From positions 63,450,052 through 63,514,051 of the forward strand of contig NC_072790.1 in NCBI RefSeq assembly GCF_028583425.1: 64,000 bases of DNA, in the 5' to 3' direction. The position numbers were made by a program, and so were the translations under genes. Under the pieces are notes generated by a model. That model was not told the origin of the DNA. It did no database searches and saw only the letters and a list, made by a program, of their open reading frames with translations. This document shows positions 12,719 through 25,148 of this stretch, piece after piece (position 1 is the first letter of the stretch; the number at the start of each line of letters is the position of its first letter). The stretch is from Eublepharis macularius. Taxonomy: Eukaryota > Chordata > Lepidosauria > Squamata > Eublepharidae.

Positions 12719-12802
12719 ATCTGTTCCCCCGCCCAACTGAGACAGCAAACTGAAGAGTTGTGTGCTGCAATTGATGAAGTCTTACAAGACCCATTGTCTA
12801 CA
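12719..12802 (+). CDS. MLIP: MLIP internal exon (28 codons)
   Basis: Acceptor aatttcttag, donor ACA|gtaggt, phase 0. It encodes ICSPAQLRQQTEELCAAIDE followed by VLQDPLST. The PAQLRQQTEELCA-ID-VLQD core is nearly identical to mammalian MLIP and probably forms a short helix in an otherwise disordered protein. High confidence. Confidence 0.93.
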
Positions 12803-12902
12803 GTAGGTCAATATTTAAAGCTTCTGTTTGTATTCTCCCCCTCCCTTTTCCTTTTCAGTGTCTATACTTTAGTAACTATTATTTGTAATCCACTTTTTTC
12901 AG

Positions 12903-12962
12903 CATCAGCGTGATTCTTCTCCAAGCTCCTTGCAGAACCTGTTAGCTTCAGATATAGGCAAA
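12903..12962 (+). CDS. MLIP: MLIP internal exon (20 codons)
   Basis: A strong polypyrimidine tract and AG (cacttttttcag) precede it; the donor is AAA|gtaagt. Phase 0. It encodes HQRDSSPSSLQNLLASDIGK, a Ser-rich stretch corresponding to the segment after VLQDSLS in mammalian MLIP. Only a 100-bp intron separates it from the preceding exon, so the two are likely spliced as a pair. Confidence 0.9.
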
Positions 12963-15507
12963 GTAAGTGAGTCACTTTTATTGTATCTTCAGGGTGCACA
13001 TTATATAAATCAGGCAGAGGGATCAATAACTTTCTTGTATTAAAAAACGTACATGATTGTTGTTTATAAAGGACCTCTAGTTAGTCCCTCCCTGAAATTA
13101 AAAGAGACTCCTTCACAGATCCTTGCAACAGAATTACAAAAAACCTACACGAGGAAAGAGAAATAAAAAATAAGGAAGGTCATTTGGGAAAAGACAGGCT
13201 AAATGATCAGTGGGCTACCATTTTCTTGTGATCTTGGTTATGGCACAGTGGAAACTCCATAGTAGGGAGAAGAAAAGTCACGCGGTGGCTGTATGGAGAA
13301 GATGCCACATGAGGGCTTGCTTTCCATGATGGAGGCAATGTATGGTATAACCTTTAGATGTGGTTCATAACCAGATGAAACAAAAATATATTGCTGCTAT
13401 TGTTAACATATTCTCCATTGCTCCTGATCATTGATCTGGCCCCAGTGGTCTTCTGAAATATATATACTGTACATTCAGGTATCACAGGCAAACCACAATT
13501 TGTTTATCAAATTAATTAGCCTTAAATCCCTAGTCACGTCTGCCTCAATGTGCTGTGCAGCAATTGTGGTCTTCCTTGTTTAGAACATCTAAACAAGGAA
13601 ACTTATAGGAAGTTCAGTTTAACTTAAGTTTGTTGAGATGTCTGGATTGTGGCAGTTTAAAAAATTGTGGTTTGTTTCTTGCCTTTTAAACAGGAATTCT
13701 AAACTTTGTTAAGAATCCTAGTTTGTTTAAGAGTCTGACATGGTTGCCCCACTAGCTGCTGTAGCATAGTGGTTAAGTAGTTGGTTTGTAAACCAACACT
13801 CTGCTGGTTTGAATCCCAATACTGCCATGAGCTCAACAGGTGGCCTTAGATAAGCCTCTCCACTCAGCCTCAGTTTCTCACCTGTATTGTGGTGATGATA
13901 ATAACGCTATGTTCACCACTCAGAGTGACTAATCTGTTCAGAAAAGCAGTAGACAAATGAACTGCTATTATTATTATTATTATCCTAAAACCATTTTCTT
14001 GGGCCATCATTGAGTGGACCTGAATAGGATTCTGAGTAGCCCTGCTTAGAATGGCATTGTTAAACCACTAAGTCTTCAACAGAGGTGTGCATTCAAGTAT
14101 GTCTGAGCCAAAATTATTCCCAAAATTAGCTGTTTTGGGTCAGCTCAGGAATATCTCAAATGACCCCAAACACTCCTGAAATTCTAGGAGAAATGAAATT
14201 TTAACTCCCAGAATTTCAGGAGTATTTCAGGGTTTCAAGGAGCTGCAGGCACAATGAGGGAAAGAGAGGGTGCCAGCAAGGAAACAGCTGTTGTTTGGAT
14301 TCTCTCTTCCATTTAAAATTTAAGGAAAGAGAGATGTTGACCAATAGCTGAAGTTGAGTAGAGCTGGCTCCCATCCATGACCATTTGAACATTAAAAAGA
14401 AAAGGATAAAACTGGCCCCAGACCTCTCCTCAGAGGCAGCAACCCCCACCACAACATCAGGAAAACGGTGAATGGGCTGGTGGACACAGGGACTCCCACA
14501 AGCCTTGGCTTCCATGATGGCCATTTTCTTCCCCTAACATTGGGTTTATTTTTTTAAAAAATCAGCCATTAGTTAGCATTATATCAGTTTAACAGTATAG
14601 CAATATGTATATCAGTTTCCCTGAATTCTCAGCTTTAATTTTTAAAATGAAAGTCTCTAGTCACTTCTGTTGAGGATATAAATGAAAAGGCATATTTCCA
14701 CAATGAAAGGGGCTAGAGAATTACATTTTTAAAAAATGAAAGCTAGGAATTCAGAGAACGTGATACACAGGTGATGGGGAGTGAGCATTAGGAAATGGCC
14801 ACTGTGGCAGCAAAGCCTTGTGGGAGTCCAGAAGGCTATCTGCCATTTTTCAGCAGTTGGGTGAACTCTTCCACCGCTGATATTGATGGTGGGGAGAAGC
14901 CTCCAAGGAAATTCTGGAATAGTAAGTCTGAGATTAGCTTCCTCTTTCTCCTCTTCCCTTCTCCCTCTTCCCTCCTGTTGTCTCTCGGGATGAGGGGAGG
15001 AAAAAAAGAACGGTCGCAAATTTCCAGAAAAAATACCTCCCCAATCCCAAACCAGTAACAACACTCTTGAAAACTAAGTCGAGATAATGAAACAATGCCT
15101 TACCTGAAATCTCAACCCCAAATTAAGAATTTTTGAAGTATACGTGTCTAGTCTTCAACCTTGAGGTGCTATGTGAGTAGAGAAAGAAGTACAGGAGAAA
15201 ATTCAAAGTTTTCAGGGTTATTCATATCACAAACAAATTGTAATTTATTTGTGGCATCTGAACACAATGACACTTTTTGAACATGCTTAAAAATGTTGAA
15301 GAGATAAATAAGTACCTTACCTATATTGGTCTATTAATAATTTTTATGTATTTAATTAACAAAATTTATATCCTGCCTTTCTGCCCTCAGAAGGCCCACT
15401 AAGGAGGAAAACAGTAAGCCTTGAATTTTTAATGTGGTAAAAAATATCAATAGAATGGCAAAAGTGCTTGATATTTTTTGCTTTTTAAAATTAACCTCTG
15501 CTTACAG
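12963..15507. other. MLIP intron with SINE and small palindromes
   Basis: Intron holding a tRNA-type SINE at about 13755-13985. It also has a short inverted repeat (cactcctgaaattct at 14171 against agaatttcaggagta at 14210) and a 'gaggtgtgcattcaagt' end (14087) resembling the terminus seen at the start of the window. A pyrimidine-rich stretch on + near 14935-14985 makes spurious minus-strand ORFs. No exon was recognised. Confidence 0.55.
13755..13985 (+). repeat. tRNA-derived SINE with (ATT)n tail
   Basis: The head 'gctgtagcatagtggttaag' is an A-box-like tRNA start, and 'tggtttgaatcccaatac' serves as the B box. A SINE body follows with 'ggccttagataagcctctccactcagcctcagtttctcacctg'. It ends in a (att)n run at 13966-13983. 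This gives a complete head-body-tail layout on the + strand. Confidence 0.75.
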
Positions 15508-15552
15508 ACATCTACAGCTTTACAGAGACCAGCTGGACGAGAAACAAGATTT
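15508..15552 (+). CDS. MLIP: MLIP internal exon (15 codons)
   Basis: Acceptor ctgcttacag, donor TTT|gtaagt, phase 0. It encodes TSTALQRPAGRETRF; mammalian MLIP has a similar AGRETKY ending at this place. At only 45 bp it is a micro-sized exon, too short to be found by ORF scanning. Confidence 0.9.
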
Positions 15553-18500
15553 GTAAGTATTATCATAGTTTGAGCTCAATCTCTTCTCAATAGACACAGG
15601 AATAGAATAAAGAGCTTCTGAACAGATACAGACTGTATTTCTTTCATCATTGAGTGACAGGAGAGAGTCCTAAGATATCAGAGATTAGGGAAAAGAGCTT
15701 CCCAATACGAGGCTGGCATTTCCAGATTGGTTTGAACCCCCATGTCTCTTTTCTCTAGACTTTAAGCACTGATCATAACAACTTTAGGCTTCTAGCAAGA
15801 AGAATGTCATACACAAAAATCACATTACATATTGTAATGGCAACAGTACTTATATTTACCACACAGGATGACAAGAACTCATCTCTAGGGAGTGAAGATA
15901 AATGGCTCAAAGGTGTTAGCAATGGAAACATTAAACCTCATCACTCAGCTCTGCTCCAATGCGAGTTCCTGTCATAGTCCTTTGGAGAAGTCTGTAGTTG
16001 GCTTCTCCAAATCTAGGCAGTACATGTTAAAAACTATATGTATATTCAAATATATTTGTGAAGCTGAGCCACAGATGCAGAGTAGATGACAAATTAGAAT
16101 TCTCCAGCTTAAGCCAAAGCTATTCTTCAAAACCTCACATTATAAATAGAGGCAGACCACTCCTTTAACTTCTCAGGAAAATTTTCAGTGGCTACTTCCC
16201 TGGTTGGCCCCAGATGATCAGTAGCAAGCTGGGCCAAGTAGCCCCAGCAATGCTAGCCAGGCCGTGGTGATGACATAGGTGTCAGCATGCCACAACATGG
16301 GCCGCATGGCTGAGTATTCTCCAGGTCTCTTTTAATATTTCATTTCATTCCTGCTTATAAATGGTACCAGTATAATTATTTCTGAGGTCATAGAATTCCC
16401 TCTTTGGAGCCTTGTCTCCAGTTCTGCCCCATATCAATAGCTGCAGAAACTTCAAAAGGAATAGAATAGTATAATTAGAAAGATGAGAAACTACTAGAAT
16501 GCATGTGTTAGTTTGGATTCCCTGGCTACATAGGGTAATATTTTAAGCATCTGTTCTGAATGTGTGAGCTATGTCCAGATGTTACCCAAATAGGAGATCT
16601 TTTTAGTTAGTCAGAGGAATTAAAATTAAAGGAGACAAGCAAAAAGAGGTAACTAGGAATCTCCACCAAAGTTTATGGGGATTATTCTCTTAGAGAACTC
16701 TCAGATAAATCAGGCAGATGTTCAACAGGAAAGGGTTTTTTTTAATTAAAAGAGAAATAAAAAGGGCACTAACACAAATACACACAGTGCACATACAAGG
16801 CTAACTAAGAGAGAATTAGTAAGGAAAGGAGGAGAAAGCAGTTCTGGGAGGGTGATAAGTACCAGTCTTGAAGAGCAGAGGTCTGTGGAGGCGGCAAAAC
16901 AAATGGCGTTTCCTGGAAAAAAGGAGATGGTCCAAATGAATTTGGGGTGTGTGGATGGGTCCCAACAAACACACATATTCAGCACATGGCAGAGAAACCT
17001 AATTATAGAGCAAAACATTCCTGGGACAAGATGACATCTTGCTCCAAAAACAATGGCTTAATTATTTGTTCAGAGATAGAACAATAAGTGGGGAGAGGTT
17101 CCTATCTGAAATAGACTATAAGTAAGAATATTGCTTGATGATCTGGTAGGTACTGGATAGGAAAGCTCTCAGGTTTGCTGAATAGCTTTGATTAGGGTAA
17201 ATGGGTGAGTTGAAGTAAAGGAAGGCATTGATGAGATTAGGCAGGGAATTTTCTCAGGAAGCCTTGTTATTTCTGCGTCTCTCCCAGTCATAGAGGGATA
17301 GTCAGTCAATCACTCACCTCTGACTCATGTCCTGGTAACTTTCCAGTCTTCCTACCCAACTGGCATTTGCTCTGGGCCCAGCAGTGCCTTGGATTTATGG
17401 TATATGAGGAAGGGATTTATGATATTTTATCTATAAACTACCCTTTCAGCATGGGGAGGGGGTCTGACTGCCAACACAGGCACAAGAAAAAACCTGCAGG
17501 TAATAACTTAAAATATACTGATCCAAAGGAATATATTGTTTTCATAGATAATTTGGATATCTGGTTATATTCTGACAATGGGATTTGCACAGTCAAGACT
17601 ATATATAGGTAAAGAGAAATTGAAAATATCTCACAAGATGCAGTTTCCCCTGCCATGTCACAGCTTTATTTATTAGCTTTATACCCTGCCTTTCTTCCCT
17701 CAAGAAACTTAGTGTGGCTTCCAACGGATTCTCCAGAGGGTCTCTTATCCAGGCACTGAGGAGACCCAAACATGCCTAACCTCAGTAAGACTGTGGTATC
17801 TTGAGGCTTACCAGCATAGCCTGGGGCCACAGTTGATTTTGTTTATGCCATGCTGATGAACTGCAGAGGCATAGAAATTAGTGGCGCTATCTACAGGTTC
17901 TGAATGCTCATTTGGCGGAGGGAGAGAGCAGCGACATAAATTCTCTGAGCAAATTTATTCACTTCAAGATCAAAACATTTAACAAGGTTAATGTCATTGA
18001 GTTAATAAAAGAGAAAACCCAGCCGAGGACTATGACTCATTTCCCTCCCCTCTGTCTGTTTGTTTGGCCACAAAGTTGTTGCCTTGACCTTCCTGATGGC
18101 TTATTACAAACAGTATTTGTTCAAGGAGAAAGCAATAAAAGCCTCCAGTTTATTTTTCATTTATATTGCTTAGTCAATGGCACTAGGTAGCAAGCTAGAG
18201 CGGTGCTGGGGGATTTGATGCGCTGTGCTATGCGGGCCCATAATTATTTGAACAGAGAATGGACATGATCATTCTCTCTACTCTTCTCCAATGGTCAAAT
18301 TGTAAAATGATATTTGGGATGGAGTTGCAGTGAGCACAAGCAGGCCTCTCCAAACAACCAATTTCTGTAGCACAACTGACACAGAGCTGTCGTCTGTTGC
18401 ATATCCTAGTCTTCCAGAGGAGTTAGCTGTGTTAGTCTGTAGTAGCAAAATAGAAGAGTCCAGTAGCACCTCTAAGACTAACCAACTTTACTGTAGCATA

Positions 18501-19899
18501 AGCTTTTGAGAACCACAGTTCTCTTCATAAGATGCATCTGACAAAGAGAACTGTGGTCCTTGAAAGCTTATGCTACAGTAAAGTTGGTTAGTCTTAAAGG
18601 TGCTACTGGACTCTCTTCTATTTTTATATCCTAATGAAGCTCACATCTCGGTGGTCAAGATCTTTTAGGAGCCAGTTTGCGTTCCAACCTTGTTTATGCT
18701 TAAGCACCTCTTTGTTTTCTTAGTTCTGCCTTAGATCTGCCCTGAAGGTATAATGTATTTCAGTTTGCCAATGCACATTACCTCCTGCTAGCTTTTGCCT
18801 CCATTTTCCTGAATGATACCTGAGAGGTGTTACATGGGGTGATCCTTCTGCCTTATTTCTCACAGCAATTGGCAGACTTGGAGACACAGGCAAGTGTTAG
18901 TTGTCTCTGTTTATTGAGGAAAACACTAGAGCTGTTCAAAGAAAAGAGGCACACATGACTGCAACTTGACATGAAAACAGCTTTGAGAAGAAAGTGTGTA
19001 GGTAGGCTGGGGCAATTAAGAAGGTATATGTAAATATAGTTTATTTGCTTCTTTCTCCTTGGTGCTGAGCTAAAGTGGGATGAGAAGAACAAAACATGAA
19101 ACAAAGAAACTACTCAATATGTGTATATGTGATTTATTGTGATTCTTTAAACTACACTTTTTTTAAAAGCCCAAAACCACTTATGTGGGCTGCATCTGAG
19201 CTAAGAGCAGGAACAATTGCTCCCCCCAGTCCTTTTCCAGCTCAAAATCATCCTCTCCAAGCTGCTTGATCATTTTCTGGGAAAGATATAGGATTTCTCT
19301 AGCTTCCCCATATTTTTCCTCCAATTTTGAGCTGGAAAGGGAATACAGGAAAACAGGATCAGCGGCATATGACACATACCCTCAACTTAAACTCATAGCT
19401 TGTTTGGCTGCTTGTTTGGGTTAAAACAAATTTAGAACACACAGTTTGAGTCAAAGATCCAGGGTTGATATTTTGCATTACTGAAAAAAAAACCCGTCTG
19501 ATGGGTATACTTGGATTCAGTTTGCCTTTCACAAATGCATATGCCAGCTCATGGAAATTACATGTGAACCAGTATTGTGGACAGGACTCTTGTGTGTGTG
19601 TATACTCTGATCTTGCATACAATTATATAGTATGCTCAGAATTTGGAGATGATTTTAACAATCTGAGCAAGCTGGTGCTTCAGCTGATAAATAGTTAATA
19701 ATTTACATAGTTTTTTATTACAAAGGTAAACTAGAAATGAATATTTTGCCCTTTGTTCTTTTCTGGTGGACCCTGAGGCTGCCAAAAACAGTAATAGAGA
19801 GGTAAGAAATGTGTGCCCCAACTCAGCTCCCACTAATAGGGAGCACTAAAAGTAATGAATTATTCTACTCGACCTGATAACATACTTATTTTGTTTCAG
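15553..19899. other. MLIP intron with inverted repeat copies
   Basis: Intron holding a possible alternative 3' exon at 15867-15977 (see findings). An inverted pair of an interspersed repeat lies at about 18410-18625. LINE/SINE tail-like snatches (ttatatcctgcctttctgccctc, near 15367; ataccctgcctttcttccctcaag, near 17680) are also present. I see no confident gene in the remainder. Confidence 0.5.
18410..18625. repeat. Inverted pair of an interspersed repeat (ggtgctactggact family)
   Basis: The left arm (agtccagtagcacctctaag...aaccaactttactgtagcataagc) and the right arm (gcttatgctacagtaaagttggttagtcttaaaggtgctactggact) are near-perfect reverse complements. They are separated by about 70 bases centred near 18525. 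Single copies of the same family occur near 23690-23765, 28600-28672 (- orientation), 29398-29420, 51175-51340 (inverted pair) and 51540-51640. Confidence 0.7.
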
Positions 19900-19944
19900 G
19901 CTAACCTCAGCTTGCTGACGCCTACAGTAAACGAGAGTAAAAAG
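19900..19944 (+). CDS. MLIP: MLIP internal exon (15 codons)
   Basis: Acceptor ttttgtttcag, donor AAG|gtactc, phase 0. It encodes ANLSLLTPTVNESKK, aligning with the ANLSSPSSTVSES segment that I recall in mammalian MLIP directly after GRETKY. At 45 bp it is the same size as the preceding exon. Confidence 0.88.
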
Positions 19945-20286
19945 GTACTCTTTTTGTCTGCACTATAATTATTTTTTTCCAACGGGTTATGATGTCTAAA
20001 ACAGTGGCTGAATTAATTTGAAAATATCAGCTGTCCCAAGCTCCAAGTAGTTTAGATAAAATGCAGTAAAAACACACAACAGTAGCTAAATCAATAGGCA
20101 GCAAAGACAACACACCCAGCCTGTTATTGAAAGTAATGCATTATTCACTACCTAAAAGGAATCCTTAAAAAATCCTTTTTAGAACAGCAGCACTTTACAG
20201 GAAGATTCCATCCATTGCTCAAGCTTAAATTAAGTCTTTGGGGCCTGATTTAGACTGATGTGCACTTAGCAGGCCCAGTTAGAGAG

Positions 20287-21060
20287 TAGAGATGGGCACG
20301 AATCCAATTACGACCCAAAAAAATGCACGAACCAGGCTGGTTCGTGGTTTGCAAACCACAGTTCGTGGAAGCTCCTTTCTATGAACTTCCACGAACTGGT
20401 TACTGGTTCGGGTTCATTTGGGTCGTATTGGGAAAGGGACAGTTTAAATGGCCATTTCTCCGAGGCAGTGGCCATTTGAACTTTTCCCTGCAGCTTGCAA
20501 GCCGCAGGTCCCTTTAAACTATCAGCTGGCAGGGGGGGATCCCTGCATTCAAGCGGCAGGGCCCTTTAAATAGCCCACAAGCCCCAGCCCCAGCCCCCCA
20601 CTCTGCCAGCCCCAGCCCGACACCTTGATGACTCCTGCAGTCTGCGGCCTCCTCCTCCTGTGAGGAGCAGCAAGGCTGTTTTCAGCCTCTTCTGCCCCTG
20701 TTCAGGCCCGCAGAGGGATGGAGGAGGCCCGCAGAGGGACAAAGGAGGCCAAAAACAGCCTCCGTGCCCCTCAAATGGCCACCCCTCAAATGGCCATTTT
20801 CGGTCTCCTCTGCCACCCTGCAGGCCCGCAGAGGGATGGAGGAGGCCGAAAATGGTCCTTCCTGCCCCTTGCAGGAGGAGAGGGAGGACACCGCATGCTG
20901 CAGGGGAAGGTAAGTGTGGGGGTGGGGGTGGGGTGGGGTTTGGGCAGTTCAGTGGGGTTTGTAAGCCAAAATGCAGTTGTCTATTTCTGTCTTTAAAAAA
21001 AATGGGAATGCATTGCTTGGGGTGCTCTAGTGTAATTTGTACTGGTAGGATTTTTAAATA
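20287..21060. mobile_element. hAT-like MITE copy with GC-rich interior (one end found)
   Basis: The left end 'tagagatgggcacgaatcc' is the same terminus as the elements at 25171 and 43989. The sequence then has foldback arms around 'ggttcgtgg / cacgaact' and a GC-rich interior with three copies of a 'cccgcagaggga' motif (about 20707, 20731 and 20824) and paired 'ccctcaaatggcca' blocks. The right terminus is not evident, so the element end at about 21060 is approximate. ORFs of up to 205 codons here are composition artefacts. Confidence 0.55.
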
Positions 21061-22971
21061 ATAATTAGTCCTGGCACATACAGCAATCATAAGTGCTCTT
21101 TGTTTATAATGCATTATCTTGTTATTCTTACAAAAGCCTGTAAGACAGGACAGTATTATTAATTCCAAATGAGAGGAAAGCAAAGCTGAGAGAAAGAGAG
21201 TAGCTAATCTTCAAATATCTATTATGTTTACAGCGAAAGCAAGTTTTGAGCCTCCCAGGCCACAGTTCATTCTCCGCTGTATTAAGCAATCTCCCCAATT
21301 CTTTGCATTTATGAGTGGGATCTTATTCTCACAAACATCTTAGACATCTAGGCTTGCCATTTGCCTGGCCTGTGGAGGGTAAACCCCTGCCCATTGCCCC
21401 AATTTCCCACCCATGAGAAATTGAGGAGCTGGAGAAAAAAAATCAAGATAATTGCTGATATAGTGGTACTCTAGGAATTTCATAGTCTCTCTACGGTATT
21501 TACCATAGAGATTAGGGGAAATTCCTACGGCATCACCAAGAAGTAATCCTTCCCAAACTCATCCCCAGTCCCTGCCCTCAAAATCTCCCAGCCAAGGCAC
21601 TGTGGGCAACCCTATAAGCTTCAAAGCACCATAGGCCAGGACGGACCATGAAGAGCTACTCCTCTGGGCAATATAACCATTAAGACTGTGCCCAAGCAAA
21701 TAAATTAATACAATACAAAAAATTGACACCCTGATACTCTCCGCTCCCCACCCCAGCTCCGTGGAAGCAAATTTGTAGTTCTTACTGCTGAACATAGGCT
21801 TTGAAAGTGATTTTGCCAGAAGTGAGGCTCAAGCTAAGTTCCCCACAGACAGATTTGCATTTCATCAAGCCTTTATTGCAACAAGAAAAAGAACACACCA
21901 GAGGCAAGAAGGAAACTGCAGCAAGCTTTTGTTTCATGTACAGTTATTTAAAGGCAGGAAATAGGTAGCAAGCGCTTAATTAGCATGATAGCTTATAGCT
22001 TCACCTATGGGAGAAGTAGGTAATCTATAAACATAAGCACATTTAACTCCTGCTTCCATGATGTTGCCTCTCTGACAAGCATATGGGCAGTGCCTGACAA
22101 AATGTCCTTTTTAGAAAAGATGAAAGTGAATGGTGGGTGGTTGGATTCTCCTCTTCAGAAGACACATTGAACTTGTAGAAAGACTTATTCAGCCATCCTG
22201 TACGTGATCCTTAGATGGTTAATACTGAGTCAAGGAAAACAGTGACAGGCCAGAAGCAAAGATGAGTGAATGAACTCTCATTCAAATTATTCACCTCAGT
22301 CCTAAATATATGATCTGTATAAGCACGGGAAGCTAGCTCTTTATTTCAAAGTTTCCTACACCACAAGGTGACAGGAGAAAGGTGTATACCCAAAAGAAGA
22401 CAAATCTCTGTGGAATACTTAAAAGATATCTCAGGAGATTCATTTGTAAAATATATCATATACAGAAATAATTGAGCTTGTGAATTGCCATAGAATTTGT
22501 TGCTCCACAAATACAGAAGCAAATAAAATAATTTGTCTTTTCCTCATAGGTATGTGTGAAGAAAAATAATTTATTGGTTGGAGCATTTATGCCTTCAGAT
22601 TTTCTGATACACAAAGAGAAGTTTTATTGCTGTCAGAATCATTGTATGAGATGTCAAATTCTTATTACTTTTAAAATTTAAGATTTTATAATACAAAATG
22701 TTCTGTGAAGATTTTCCCTGATGAAATATACTACTGGTAAAACAATGACAGAAAAAAGCATTTTAAGGCAATTTATTCTTCAACTCAGTAGAACACTTTG
22801 TATAGGCAAAACTGAAAGTTTAATACATGGAGCCACAAGGCATCCGGGAAATCCTATCATGACATCTGGTAATGATTTCGAGAGCTCACTTTTCCATCTC
22901 CTCTGTACTAACCTGGGTTGGAGCTGTACATTGAATTTGTGTGGGTGGGAAAGGCAGGGGAAGAAAGAACT

Positions 22972-23216
22972 ATAACAACAACAACAACATTCGATTTATA
23001 TACCGCCCTTCAGGATGACTTAACAGAGCAGTTTACAAAGTATGTTATTATTATCCCCACAACAAACACCCTGTGAAGTGGGTGGGGCTGAGAGAGCTCC
23101 TAGAAGCTGTGACTGACCCAAGGTCACCCAGCTGGCTTCAAGTGGAGGAGTGGGGAATCAAACTTGGTTCTCCAGACCAGAGTCCCACACTCTTAACCAC
23201 TACTGGCTCTCTCTAT
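22972..23216 (-). repeat. tRNA-derived SINE, minus strand
   Basis: Read on the - strand it starts 'agagagccagtagtggttaag' (A box), has a 'ggttctccag...gtttgattcccc'-like B-box region, then 'agctggctttaagtgggtgac'-type sequence. It ends with the body 'gaagggcggtatataaatcgaatgttgttgttg'. The (caa)n on the + strand at 22975-22990 is its simple-repeat tail. It is the same family as the + copy at 43410-43640. Confidence 0.8.
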
Positions 23217-23224
23217 AAGAACTG

Positions 23225-23426
23225 GGCCGTTTCCACACGTCTTACCTTTTGCTGGCACATCGTGGAAGACAGCGTCTTCGTGCGCTAAATCACGCCAGGA
23301 AGATGCTGTTATCACGTGAGAAGATGCTGTCTTCCACAATAACATTGTCTTCCTGGCGCGATTTCGTGTACCAAGATGCTGTCTTCCGCGATGTGCCGAC
23401 AAAAGGTAAGATGTGTGGAAACGGCC
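23225..23426. mobile_element. Palindromic MITE (ggccgtttccacac ends)
   Basis: About 65 bases at each end are near-perfect inverted repeats: left ggccgtttccacacgtctta, right ending taagatgtgtggaaacggcc. The interior repeats 'gaagatgctgtcttcc' motifs. There is no coding capacity. A hexanucleotide microsatellite begins 12 bases after its right end. Confidence 0.8.
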
Positions 23427-23437
23427 TTGTTCTTTCT

Positions 23438-23438
23438 C

Positions 23439-23519
<81 letters not shown>

Positions 23520-23520
23520 A
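23438..23520. repeat. (ATGTAT)n hexanucleotide microsatellite
   Basis: A near-perfect tandem array of a 6-base unit, about 13-14 copies over 83 bases. It produces artefactual Tyr-Met and Tyr-Ile ORFs on both strands. The perfection of the array suggests recent length instability. Confidence 0.95.
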
Positions 23521-24039
23521 TCAGCAACACCTAATAGCATTTTAAGAATACCATCTGCAGTTCAGAGACACCAACATGATTTACTCCTCTCCTGCCCTGC
23601 CCTCTGCCCCAGTTGAAACAAAGGCAGTGATCCCCTCCAACCTTTTGGCTGAGGTATAACAACCCAGGAATCTCTGTTCCTTGTATGAAGAGAGCTTGAG
23701 TCTCAAAAGCTTATACCTTAGAAGTCTTGTTGGTCTTTAAGGTGCTACAGGACTGGAACCTTGCTCTTCCTGCCCACAGTGGGTAAAAGTACTTTCAACA
23801 GAGGTCTTTCCAGAAGATTGTACCAAACCAGGTTTGGGAACAATCACAGCAAAGTGGGGAAAAGACGAAAAACAAATGATGAGGAAACTATGAAGAGTGG
23901 CTACTACACGGAAGCGGCATAAGAGTGGTTAGAACAATCACAGCATCCTATCTCACTCAGGAGCTGACCAATTAACCTGGAAGACAAGTAGGACATAGAG
24001 ATGGAGGCCCTTCCCTGCTGCCACCTCCTAGGACTGATA

Positions 24040-25040
24040 TTCAGAGGTTTGTTGCCTCTGGATATGGAAGCCGCCTTCAGTCACTGAGGCTAGTAGCCAT
24101 TGATGGGCCTCTGCTCCATGAATCTGTCTAAACACTTTTTAAAAGTTATCTATGCCTGTGATCATCATCACTACCTCCCCTGGCAATGAATTCCATAGTT
24201 TAATTACACATTGAACAAAAAAGTATTTCCTTTTGTCTGTTCTGAACCTATTTCCCAACCATTTCATTGGGTGCTGCTTGAGTTCTAGTATCACAGGGAG
24301 AAAAATCTCCCTCCATCCACTTTCACCACCCCATACATAATTTTATAAACCTCTGTCATGTCTCCCCTTAGCCTTCTTTTTTTCTGGACTGAAATGCCTC
24401 TAACTCTCCAGCCTTACCTCATAGGAAAGGTGCTCCAACCTTTTCATCATCTTGGTTGCCCTCCTTTGTACTTTTTACTGTTCTGCAATGTCCTTTTTGA
24501 GATACAGTGTCCAAAATGCACACAGTATTCCATGTGAGGCCACACCATAGCTATATACAATGGCATTACAATCTTGGCCATTTTATTTACAATCCCTTTC
24601 CTAAATTCATAGCATGGAGATTCCTTTTCCTCTGCTGCCACACACTGGGTTAATGTTTTCACTGAACTTTTCGTAAGAACCCCAATAATATCTCTTTCCA
24701 TCTCAGTCTCAGCTTGTTCAGGCCCCATGAGCATATACTGAAAATTAGGATTTTTGTTCCAATATGCACTTATCCACATTAACCTTCATTTGCCACATAG
24801 CTGCCCATTCACTCAATTTACAGAGGTCTCCTTGGAGCTCATCAGTCTACCTTGATTTTCAGTGACCAGGTGTGTATACATTGTTGTCTTCTCCTTGTGC
24901 TGATTGGTTATGGAGTTCAAAAATATTCTAGGATTGTTTGAAGACAGAGAAATATATGACGACAGCCTCCTATGGCAATCAACCAAGGACTTGATAAACT
25001 TTCTGATTTGGGTAGCATCTGCATACTGTAGATTGTCAAG
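24040..25040 (-). mobile_element. CR1-type LINE fragment, minus strand
   Basis: The - strand translates in part to reverse-transcriptase C-terminal sequence: 'MPLYIAMVWPHMEYCVHFGH' near 24480-24560, matching the CR1-type LYxALVRPHLEYCVQFW block. 'KIVMPLY' precedes it. On the + strand the 3' portion reads 'ggtgctccaaccttttcatc' and 'atcttggttgccctcctttg', a signature of this LINE in reptiles. Frames are decayed. Similar fragments lie at 38283-38650 and 43688-44805. Confidence 0.8.
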
Positions 25041-25148
25041 AATTGGTCAGGCCAGAATAGATTGGCTTAATCCAGTCTGGTGGCTCACAAGGTTTCTGTC
25101 TGGCACTGGTTTGAGTTTGTGCAAATTTACATGGAATTTTAGCATTTG

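Noticed and set aside
13755..13800. tRNA genes at SINE heads (also 1581, 25149, 43410)
   Set aside because: A- and B-box-like stretches are present, but the acceptor stems do not pair and SINE bodies follow.
14729..15064. 111-codon minus-strand ORF
   Set aside because: It is the complement of a pyrimidine-rich intron stretch; no matching protein family, and its mirror on the + strand is also open.
20566..21183. A 205-codon minus-strand ORF and overlapping plus-strand ORFs
   Set aside because: GC-rich repeats of a MITE interior (cccgcagaggga copies) keep several frames open at once. The Gly/Pro/Arg-rich peptides show no domain and overlap on both strands.
23193..23545. ORFs of alternating Tyr-Ile, Tyr-Met or Cys-Ile
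   Set aside because: These are translations of the hexanucleotide microsatellite.
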